From: Rhizoclosmatium globosum
Taxonomy: Eukaryota > Chytridiomycota > Chytridiomycetes > Chytridiales > Chytriomycetaceae
Reading direction: 5' to 3'
Assembly: GCA_002104985.1 (NCBI GenBank)
Contig: MCGO01000133.1
Location: 1 to 64,000, forward strand
DNA length: 64,000 nt
In this document: one piece after another, positions 55,396-64,000 of the stretch
How the letters are laid out: every line of letters starts with the position of its first letter
Numbering within the stretch: the first letter of the stretch is position 1
Translations under genes and position numbers: made by a program
Notes under the pieces: model-generated
Told to the model about the DNA's origin: nothing
What the model saw: the letters and a program-made list of their open reading frames with translations, nothing else
The model's database searches: none

Positions 55396-57355
55396 CTACA
55401 ACACCAACATTCCAAACACCATCAACAACCCCAAAAGAGAGCCCGAAACAAACGCACCAGCCCGCGTCGGAAGAGGAACGACAACAACGGTTTTCGTAAC
55501 ATTCCCGGACACACTTCCAGTGGCAACCACTTTAACAGTCTCAATCGAAAAGTGGAACACCCAAGAAACAACACCAACAGCATCATCACGCCTCACTTGC
55601 CCAACTTTACTCCCAACCTGAATCTCAACCGTCCCTCCAACCACATTCGTCACAACAGAAACAGAGTCCAGATTGAAATACCGACCAAGACGCGACTTTA
55701 TATCCTGCAGGCCGCACGGTTCCCCGATTATGGATTTGGCGTTTGTGAATGCAATAGAGTTTTTGGTGAGGACTGCGGTGCTGATGCATCCGTCCAATGG
55801 GCTTTGGAATACTTTCACGTCTCCTTCCTGGACTTTTTGGAGTTCGAGTGTTGGACTTGGGGTTGGGGTTGGGGTTGATGTTGTGATACGAGTGCTGGAA
55901 ACGGTTTTTGAGCCAGTGACGTTGAAGGAAATGGTGCTTGCGGATGAAATCGTTTGGTTGGAAGTGAGCGCGGTGCTGCTGAGAGACGGAGCGACAGTGG
56001 TTGTCGTTGTTGGTTCTGGGAGAATGATAGGTCCAATAGATCGAGCAAGTCCGATATGCGGGGCTCCAGTATTGCCGTAGTTGTAAGTAAAGACGGAATA
56101 GTACTTTCGCATGAAAATGTCCCCCAAGATCCAGGTTTTCAGGTCATCAGCGCCTTCCGCTAACGTCACGTAACAATCAGGTCCATTCTGCAGAATGTAT
56201 TCCTGTGCAGTGAGAGTATACCGATCTGTACCAAGCACAAATGAAACGCTTGGCGCTTTAGCCCTGAAAGCACAGTCGATACGATACAAGGTATTTTCCG
56301 GTGCAGGAATCGCAGTCGAATTGTAAATCAGCGGAAGCAAATACGTCCTCAGATAGAGTCCATTCACAACCGCCCAAGACGACCCAGAATCCAACAAAAA
56401 CGTGCTTCCCTCCAACAAAGCCGGCATAGTATCATTCCCAACAACAACACCACTCATGGGCACATCCCAAAAGTACCCTCCAGTCGTCATATAAAACACC
56501 AAGTCCCCCAAATACTTTGACGAATCCACAGCCCCAAGCACAACCTCCCCACCATCCTTCACAAGCACCTTCCCATTATTCGCCGCCACCGAATTCAACC
56601 AAATCGAAAACACAGGCGCAGTCAACTCCTGTCCAATCATCGTCTGGAATATCGTTGGAAGCCCTTTCGGATCCGAGTTACACGCGAGACCAAGCACACC
56701 GTTCGCGTTTCGGGTTTCTTTGGTTACGAGGAGGAACGTTGTGTTGCTTACGCGTACATCTCCCCACTGGATTGTTTCTTGGGACACGTATCCAGAGACA
56801 CCGCTTCCGTCTCCATACTGAATCGATTTCACGGCGCCAGCGCTGGTATTATAGTAAGAGGTCGAATTGCGTTCGTCGAATGAGAATGTGTCGCTACAGT
56901 TTCCGAGGACGTTGCAGGTTTTGGAGGGGACCCAGAGGAGGTGGGATCCAGTGTCGATGGAGGCTTGGACGGTTTGGTTCGTGCTTCCGATTGTGAGGTT
57001 TGTCCAGTACATGAAGTCGTTGTAGTTTGTTAATGTAACCTGTAGGAGGGGTTCAAACTTGTTGAGCTCATTTGTTTAAGGGGACTGTTGTGAACTATAC
57101 ATTGCTGGCAGTTGGATCCCGTCGTCCAAATAGTGATGAGGATTGTTTGCTTGATGAAAGAGGCATACGGACTGCGAGTGAATATGAGGCGGTTGGATCA
57201 AGCTGTTGCACCTTGACAGCTATTGGCAGTGACCCCGAAGATGATCCACCCAGTTTTGCAAGATCTGGGAATGAATTGTGTCCAATTGGCACATTGTGAA
57301 TTACTTGGGCTGCTACCGATGTCGTTGCTGCCACTGCAATCAACCAGATCATCAT
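55396..57355 (-). CDS. Secreted GPI-anchored-type aspartic protease (yapsin-like)
   Basis: Exons 57355-57101 and 57039-55396; 632 residues. Signal peptide MMIWLIAVAATTSVAAQ; the two catalytic motifs are IDTGSHLLWVPS and LLDSGSSWAVV. After the protease domain comes a Thr/Ser/Pro-rich stretch (TTTTTVAPSLSS...) typical of O-glycosylated wall proteins. The C-terminus ends in a hydrophobic tail (GSLLGLLMVFGMLVL) fitting a GPI signal. Fungal yapsins process wall and secreted proteins. The MULE inserted at 57381 lies only 25 bp upstream of the start codon. Confidence 0.88.
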
Positions 57356-57373
57356 TGTGTCTGATGGAATTAT

Positions 57374-57380
57374 TATTGCA
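57374..57380. repeat. Target-site duplication of the MULE (left copy)
   Basis: TATTGCA, repeated at 61526-61532. An 8-bp reading (adding the next A) is also possible on the left side only. Confidence 0.8.
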
Positions 57381-57503
57381 AGGAAGATTCTATTTGGGAC
57401 CCCCCCGTCCTGCCCTTATTCGAGTCCCCCCCCTCCCAAACAAGCACGAGTCCCCCCCTTCCCAAATAGATTTTAGATCCCTATTTAAGTCGTATCTTCC
57501 TTT
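57381..57503 (+). repeat. Left inverted repeat of the MULE
   Basis: 123 bp, matching 61403-61525 in inverted orientation with a single T/C mismatch at about 57486. Confidence 0.92.
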
Positions 57504-57601
57504 TAATTATCCAATAAACAAAACAATGACGGAAGCCATTTAATCATCTTGAATGACTTCCAATTTGTTGTGCTCAAAGTTCGGACAAATCAAAACTTCA
57601 G

Positions 57602-60600
57602 ATGGCAGCAGGTAGCGCTTACAACAAGACAAAGGCGCATAAATGGCTACAAGAAAATAACGGAAAGGATGTTATGTGGCCGGCAGTTGAACAGGCATTC
57701 CTCAATCTGGATGCAGAAACTCAAGTTGGATCTCATGCACTCACATTGGATGAAGTTTGCACTCTGGCTGACGATTGCATGATCTATAACTCTGTAATTG
57801 ACGAGTTCTACGACTGGTGGAACAGGATCGCTCTGGAAACAAAAGATCGACGTGTTCTTTGGGGATCATCGCTTCCTCTCACGGTCCTTTGCAATGCTTA
57901 CGCTGAAAAGCGGGATTTATCCGAACATACTCTCTTTCCACTTAAAAGCCTGTTTGCTTTGTACCAAGAGATGTGGGAAAGCCATGATATACACAGTGTA
58001 AAGGAGGTAAGTTTAACATCAAGTCTCACAATTTTAACACAATGGTACTAGCTCAAGGCTAAAGGCGATGGCTACATTATTAAGTCTCTCATGGATTCCG
58101 CCTGTGAGAGGTTTTTCTGTGTTTACCTTCACGCAAGTCATTTCCAACTGATGGAACTCAACTTTACTGGATCTGCCGTCAAAATTCGCTGGGGAAATAG
58201 CATGGCCAACACTTCTCATATTGTTCCTGATCGAGTATCCTCGGCTCTTCAATTTTATTTTGCAAAGCACAACGTTCCAATGCCCTTGATTTCTCGCATT
58301 GAGGATTATCCTCAGCAATTTGACGGAATAAGTTGCGGCTTGTGTTGCATGGCATCTTCAAGGGATTTGGCAAAGTTTGGGAAGATCTTGTGGTAAGTTA
58401 GTGGGTAATTAGATGTTGATTGAACTGAGAACAAATCAAGGACTGTTGCCGATGCTCGGAAATTCAGATACGAATTAGTTTCACTTTTGTTGCTCAAGAT
58501 CAAAGACACTGCTGTTTCAATTTATAATTCACCTGACGCCGCGATGGAGGAAACCCGAATGATGGAACAAGCAATTCCAGAATCCATTAATTTGTTTGAA
58601 AAGGAGATAATGGCATGGGAGAGCGCCACCAATGATTTTGAGGCGGCAAGGGCACTTGCATCACTCAATGAAAGGTTAGAATTGTTGAAGTCCATTTTGT
58701 ATTCCTTACATCTTCACGCCAGACCAACAACACAAATGATGTCCGAGGTTTTTGAGAACCTCAAAAGCGCTAACATTGAGTCAACAGTAATTCTGTCTAA
58801 TTTGGATAAATCAGATTCATTCTGTGATTTGCCTCCAAAACCTGTAACACTTGCACTCAATTCAGCTGATAATAACAATGACTCTGAAGTTTGGCTGGAA
58901 GAAACCCTCGCTATCACCGCTGCTGGACATGATTACCATGTATTTACTGAAACTGTAAAAGCTCGCTTTGAGCAGATTAAAATGCCAGTCACACTATTCA
59001 AACCAGAGAATAGACTTGTAAGGGGAAGTGGTAGTAGTTCCTTCAACGAAAAATGTGGCGGTGCGTCATTACTTAAGTACTTCAGCACATACTCATTAAA
59101 TTGATCCACAGTTACCTTTCGTTGTCACCTCGGAGGAAAACATAAACCTGTGCATATCAAGGATTCTACAAAAAGTCGTAACAGTAAAAGCAAGAAAATT
59201 GGTTGCGACTTTGAAGCAAGAGCCACCTATCCAAAGGGTGGAGTCTGGGGTTTTACCGAGCCTGCAAAAACAAAGTTACGAGATTGGTGGAAAGAAGAAT
59301 GGAAAGGACATAACCATGAGCTGGAACTTTCAGATTGGACAGCACGATATGGATTGAAACGAACTGTGGATGAAAGCTGCTTGGATATAATTCAAAAGCT
59401 ATCTAAAACAGATATGTCTGTGGAAAGTATTGGAAAGGCTCTGAGCGGCTTTACGGAAACTAAACTTCTTCACAAAGATCTGTCAAATCTTGTGGCAAAA
59501 TTCCGAAATAGAAATGCACGTCCAGGATTAGAGGCAGGAAAGGGATTAGAATATCTGAACAGCCGGGGCAGTGATATGTGGTGGAGACACAAGCTCAATG
59601 ATAAAGGCGAGCTTATTTTGCTCTACTGGTGCACACCAACAGAACAAGTAGACTACGCAAAATACTATGATATTGTTGCAGTGGATTGCACCGCCCAAGC
59701 CACAAATTCATCCCTTGTGCTCTGGAGTGCAACAGGTGCTGATAATGAGGCACGAACTAAATCCTTTGGACATGCCCTAATGTACTCCGAGGACACTTTA
59801 AGTCATGAATGGGTGATGGACCAATTTGTTGAATCACACAGTGGACAACTTCCTACCATTATTATTTCAGATGAGGATCTTGCGTTTTTAGCTATCATGG
59901 AACTCGCAAAATTTGCCTCCATTATTCATCTGCTATGTATATATCATTTGGGAATGCTCAATTTGCCTAAGAACTTGAAGCCAAAGCTAGGAAGTGCGTA
60001 TCAGCAAGTAAGCAGCCTCTGGTGGAACGCTCGCAACTCTGTTTCTGAGAATGGTTTTGAGCTTGTTTGGAAAGCACTTATCAATGCTGTTGAAACTGCA
60101 ACTGTTTCAGAAATCAACATTGCGGCAGCTATTGAGTACTTACAGCGACTTTACCGAGCTCGGCAAAAATGGAGTCTTGCATGGGTGCATTCATATTTCA
60201 CGTTACGGCAACATACAAGTGGACGTGTCGAAAAACATCAAGATATTATCAAGCGAGGTAGAACTGGTTCGCTACTGGACTTAATTTTGTTTATTGAGGA
60301 TGTTAGCAGCCAGCTCAACGATTCCATAGAGTTGTTTGAAAACAATCATGCAACACGATACCCGACTGAGACCAAGAACATGATAACTCGAGTGTTTGAT
60401 CCAGTACTAAAATCATTAACAAAGTATACAAGTCATTGGTTCCAGAATGAGTCATTTAAGCTCATGTCAAACTCGTTATTCTACAAGTGCGAGTCTTCCA
60501 GTCTTGAAGCAATACGTGATGATTCAAATTCCTATTTGGATGGTATTAATGAAGACGATGACAAAAATGTAGCATGCGAAACAAGGATTCATTCTAGACT

Positions 60601-61357
60601 TTTATCAGCTGCTTCGCTGGCTGAAAACTTGAGGAAGAACAGAAATAATCCCATTCAATCCATATTCAAGGTTGAACACGTTCATTATACAAAGGCAGCT
60701 CCAAACTTCATTTTTGTTCTCTCAAATGGAGCTTCTGTGTGTACATGCTTGCTTCAAATCAACTGTGGGTTATTTTGCAGTCACTTTTATGCCACGCAGC
60801 TTGCAAATCGGGATCGTGTATTGTTCAATATTGAATTCATTCCACTTCGACTCCTCAAAGACAACTACCAGTTGGATCCACCATTGGGGCAGTTTCTTGG
60901 TGTTGGAGGAGAGACTGGATCAATTATAATGCCATTACAGCAAGATGATATGGACAGCAAAATGAAGGATATTATGATTGCACTGAAGACTACTCGTGGA
61001 GCAGAGTTAGCAGTAGAAACCAAGAAGGCAATTTCGGAAAAAGCTGAATATGCCAACTTCATGGCAGCTGCAAAAAAGAAATTCGAAATTTTGAAGGCAG
61101 AAGGAAGTGATTCCGTGGTCAAGGAAACAGAACAGATGCAACGTCAGATTCTAGAACGTCTCCCGATTGCACAAGCCCTCGATCCACCTCAAAAACGCGG
61201 AAAAGGCAGACCTTCAACAAAGCGCAAAACCAGCTCTGTGGAATCAAATAAGACAAGGGTTGGAGCCAGGAGGAAACCAAGAAAAGAAACCCAAGTAAAC
61301 CAAGAAAACCAAGAAAACCAAGTAAGTTACAGACGGAAACGGTTGAGATCAAAGTAG
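57602..61357 (+). CDS. ULP1-protease/FAR1/MULE-transposase/SWIM fusion protein
   Basis: Exons 57602-58006, 58052-58392, 58441-59060 and 59112-61357; 1203 residues, open. Residues ~1-135 are unknown. Residues ~135-260 are a ULP1-type (C48) cysteine-protease fold with His165 (SHFQLMEL), Asn184 (RWGNS) in the usual Asp place, Gln223/224 (YPQQFDG) and Cys230 (SCGLCC). A coiled region follows. About 456-500 is a FAR1-like zinc-binding head (FRCHLGGKH... GCDFEARA). The MULE DDE core has Asp647 (VAVDCTAQ), Asp709 (IISDEDLA), C-x2-H at 731 (CIYHLGM) and Glu in GRVEKH. SWIM zinc finger CTC...CSH is near 1010-1030. The basic tail (KRGKGRPS) may bind DNA. Start is the first Met after the repeat. Confidence 0.88.
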
Positions 61358-61402
61358 AAACGTAATAAACACTCATTTCTTTGTTTCATTTATTGTAAGA
61401 TT

Positions 61403-61525
61403 AAAGGAAGATACGACTTGAATAGGGATCTAAAATCTATTTGGGAAGGGGGGGACTCGTGCTTGTTTGGGAGGGGGGGGACTCGAATAAGGGCAGGACG
61501 GGGGGGTCCCAAATAGAATCTTCCT
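61403..61525 (-). repeat. Right inverted repeat of the MULE
   Basis: See the left copy; the stop codon of the transposase (61357) lies 45 bp inside this repeat. Confidence 0.92.
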
Positions 61526-61532
61526 TATTGCA
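61526..61532. repeat. Target-site duplication of the MULE (right copy)
   Basis: TATTGCA, matching 57374-57380. Confidence 0.8.
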
Positions 61533-61648
61533 AAGAAAACAAATAACGGTATGGTGAAAATACGAGTATTAAATCCTAGTAAGGTTCTTGAAACTTAAGA
61601 ACCAGTTGGTCGCGATGCCGTGCCAGATCCCTGAATAGCACAATATTC

Positions 61649-61690
61649 ACCCATCCATTCCATCCATTCCATCCATTCCATCCATTCCTC
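61649..61690. repeat. (CATTC) short tandem repeat
   Basis: CCATCCATTC-type units, about 42 bp, in the spacer before the CLYBL gene. Nothing else recognised between 61533 and 61880. Confidence 0.85.
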
Positions 61691-61880
61691 AAAATAACAT
61701 TATTGGAAAACACTTCAAACTAAAAAGCTTCTTGAGTCAGATATTTGATCAGGACATATCCCAAATGGATTCAATCAAATAAACAAGGAATAAGAGAATG
61801 CGGAAACGGTCTGTTGCAAGGCTCATACCAGTATCAATCATTTTGATTTTTGAATTGAAAGTTGACTCAAGAAAACCCAA

Positions 61881-62973
61881 ATGATCCGAAGTCTCCCGCG
61901 ATTTCGCCGGTCCTCCATCCTGTACATTCCTGGCAGTGACGAACGCAAAATTGCCAAAGCACTTTCGAATTCGATAGTTGACACGCGCGTGTTGGACTTG
62001 GAAGACTCAGTTGCGATTCACAGAAAGGTGAGTCACTATCCAACATTACATCTAGTAACCTTCCATCTGATACACATTACTAAACACCATAACACACTCT
62101 GCATCCACTCTATTACACACACTACCAAGTCCGACGCCCGCGCCAACGTCCTCAAAGCCCTGTCCTCAACAACCCCCTCAAAAACCCAAGAACTCTGCGT
62201 GCGCATAAACTCAATCGGATCCGGCTTCGAACACTCAGACCTCGTGTCCCTGCTCAAATCCCCCTCCCTCGACTCGATCCTCATCCCAAAAGTAAACACG
62301 CCCAGCGACGTGCAGTACGTAAGCAACCTGATCGACACAATCGGTGTCCGCAAAGACGTCAAGATCCTCGCGTCGATTGAAAGCGCAAAGGGCCTTTTGA
62401 ATTTGGGGGAGATTATTGGCGTGGATGCACAGAATAAGAGTCGGATTGAGGCGATTGTGTTTGCCGCGGAGGATTATGCTGCGGATTTGGGACTGGTTCG
62501 GACGCCTTCGAGAACGGAAATGGTGTTGGCGAGGCAGATGGTTGTTACGCATGCTGTGGCGAATGGGTTGCAGGCTATTGATTTGGTGTGTGTGGATTTC
62601 AAGGATGAAGGGGTGTTGAGGGAGGAGTGTAGAGAGGGTCGTACGTTTGGGTTCACGGGAAAACAGGCGATTCATCCGAATCAAGGTATTTATTGGGAGG
62701 GTTTTGTATGAGTTGGTGGTTTAATGCGTGTCGTAGTCCAAGTAATCCAGGAATGCTTCATGCCTTCTGAAAAGGAAATTGCGTATGCTACAAGAATTAT
62801 CGAAGGTAGTGAGCATCATAAAGCAAAAGGAGCTGGTGCTTTTGATTTGGATGGCAAGATGATTGATGCAGTTGAGTTCTTTCAACCGGTCTTTGAATCC
62901 ATACCTAATCACGTTGACACAGCCCGTTGTTCTCTGGGCCCAGCGTATCCTCGCAAAAGCATCCAAGAAATAG
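61881..62973 (+). CDS. CLYBL/HpcH-type lyase (citrate lyase beta-like, mitochondrial)
   Basis: Exons 61881-62027, 62130-62685, 62743-62870 and 62923-62973; 293 residues. TIM-barrel family that cleaves or makes CoA thioesters such as citramalyl-CoA or malyl-CoA with a divalent metal. Motifs: LYIPGSDERK, DLEDSV (acidic metal ligand), the RINS and IPKVN strand ends, ASIES, FAAEDYAADLG and GKQAIHPNQ. The N-terminus MIRSLPRFRRSS is a plausible mitochondrial presequence. The last exon (PVVLWAQRILAKASKK) is easily missed and matches the family C-terminus. Coding strand flips C to G near 62395. Confidence 0.9.
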
Positions 62974-63066
62974 TCTATTTCTCTTCAATAAATACACAGT
63001 TCTACAATTTCTCATTCTTCCATTTCTCTGTTTTTTCTCTACACTAAACCAAAACTAACCAAAAAG

Positions 63067-64000
63067 ATGAAGTTGGACTACGATGTTCTCAGCACGGCCA
63101 TTACTTTCACAGATGCTGTCAAAGAGCGATGCCTAGATCTTCGCTGTAAGTTTTTTAGTAATGATGAAGTCCCGTAAGCTAACACTCTCTTTGGGATAAC
63201 CAGCACTAAAGATTGCAAAGCTTGAGAACTTGGCCATGACAAAGGTGTGTTTCTTTCTTTCTCTTAATTAGTTTGTAGGAAAGAGACTGGGTACAGGCCA
63301 AGGGTGCACTGGCTGGTTGAATCAGAACCGCAGTCCGTCTCTGCACCTACTTCACACACAACGCACAACACACAATACACAATACTTATAACCACTCACT
63401 CGCCAATAGGATCTCCACGACACAATCGACCTAACAGACAACGACCTTCAATCCCTCAGCCCATCAGACTTCCCCCCCTTCACCCGCCTCAAAACCCTCC
63501 TCCTCTCACAAAACCGAATCACCCACATTGACCCTAAAACCGCCTCCAAAATCCCACACATTGAATCCCTGATCCTGGCCAACAACAGTCTCGCTGAACT
63601 CGGGGACATTGCCGTTCTCTCTGAATTCAAAGACTTGGTACGAGTCGCGCTTGTGGGGAACCCTGTTTGCACAAAACAGAATTATCGGTTGTGGGTTATT
63701 TTCTGTTGTCCTAAATTGAGGGTGTTGGATTTCAGACGAGTGAAAGATGTGGTAATGTTTTGTTTGTTTTTTTGGATTATTCTGGTCTGGTATCGTTCAA
63801 AAAGACTGATGCTTTGAATTTGTTTTTAGGAACGGGCGGAAGCAAAGAGAGTGTTTAGTGGAAGCAAAGAGGCAAAGGAGTACGCGAAACAGGTTGGGTC
63901 GACAGTCAGTGGGGGAGGTACTACTGGAACATTTGTTGTTGGAGAGGGAGCACCGGTAGCAGCAAAGCAGGTTGTGAAGCCACACACTGGTCCGTCACCT
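63067..64000 (+). CDS. U2 snRNP A' protein (LEA1/SNRPA1), incomplete at window end
   Basis: Exons 63067-63145, 63204-63244, 63410-63751 and 63830 to beyond 64000; about 210 residues visible. N-terminal KLDYDVLSTAI..., then LRRs DTIDLTDNDLQSL, LKTLLLSQNRITHI and IESLILANNSL, then the LRR cap NPVCTKQNYRLWVI... RVLDFRRVK typical of U2 A'. Pairs with U2 B'' on the snRNA during branch-site recognition. The 165-nt intron 2 is longer than usual. The C-terminus is off the window. Confidence 0.9.

Larger units (their letters stand above)
57381..61525. mobile_element. 4.1-kb Mutator-like element (MULE) with long inverted repeats and ULP1-fused transposase
   Basis: Ends are 123-bp inverted repeats (57381-57503 and 61403-61525) with one mismatch, flanked by TATTGCA. 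Each repeat is built of G/C homopolymer runs (7-8 nt) and is itself bordered by AGGAAGAT / ATCTTCCT words facing each other. It carries one gene, the 1203-residue fusion. Near-perfect repeats and intact coding argue for recent, possibly still active, transposition. Confidence 0.93.

Noticed and set aside
57549..57782. Separate small gene at the MULE left end
   Set aside because: Overlaps the fusion transposase exon in another frame and has no domain.

Overview
The window is nuclear DNA of a fungus. It holds intron-rich protein genes (mostly 40-65 nt GT-AG introns, often with a CTAAC/CTGAC-like branch site), mitochondrial and cytosolic ribosomal proteins, large NAD-dependent glutamate dehydrogenase, SDH4, riboflavin and acylcarnitine enzymes, a CorA/Alr1 transporter and U2 A'. 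Expanded F-box/LRR and ankyrin families, Stig1-like secreted repeats and 7TM-like tandem genes fit a zoosporic (chytrid-type) fungus; that placement is inference from gene content only. I saw no rRNA, convincing tRNA, CRISPR or bacterial operon.

Layout. 0-10.4 kb: carnitine acetyltransferase, a small metal-binding-type protein, an F-box/ankyrin gene, a Stig1-like secreted protein, a CorA transporter and two tandem SDH4 paralogues. 10.4-23.2 kb: a gene with repeated KPWL motifs and a putative SUMO-interaction motif, then a tandem duplication of a multispanning membrane-protein gene. The second copy is split by an intact 8.07-kb DNA transposon (14676-22748). That element has 25-bp terminal inverted repeats, a 6-bp target duplication, a DDE integrase-type transposase and two intact unknown cargo genes. 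23.6-41.5 kb: GTP cyclohydrolase II with a membrane anchor, an unknown gene, a CDK-like kinase, two ML-domain secreted proteins, a YdcZ-type transporter, an M13 metallopeptidase, NAD-GDH, a frameshifted F-box/LRR gene, mitochondrial mS41 and RPS13. 41.7-55 kb: two members of an unknown CxxC family, small coiled-coil genes with a truncated duplicate, an ADCK2/UbiB-like kinase, a LigB/DODA dioxygenase, a PAQR receptor, a two-TM protein, an unknown 174-aa gene and an intact F-box/LRR paralogue. 55.4-64 kb: a GPI-type aspartic protease, a 4.1-kb Mutator-like element (57381-61525) whose transposase is fused to a ULP1-type cysteine protease domain, a CLYBL-type lyase and the 5' part of U2 A'.

Most distinctive: (i) the three-gene 8-kb transposon, whose termini, target duplication and reading frames all reconstruct cleanly; (ii) the ULP1-FAR1-MULE-SWIM fusion transposon with near-identical 123-bp inverted repeats; (iii) a recurrent intragenic switch of the coding strand from C-rich to G-rich, seen in genes on both strands with the same polarity to transcription; (iv) a similar Thr-rich N-terminal module on two adjacent unrelated enzymes. 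Five apparent one-base losses at short homopolymers in otherwise good genes suggest residual consensus errors, so pseudogene calls there need care. Exon boundaries were inferred by hand from splice signals, phase and family conservation; there is no transcript evidence.
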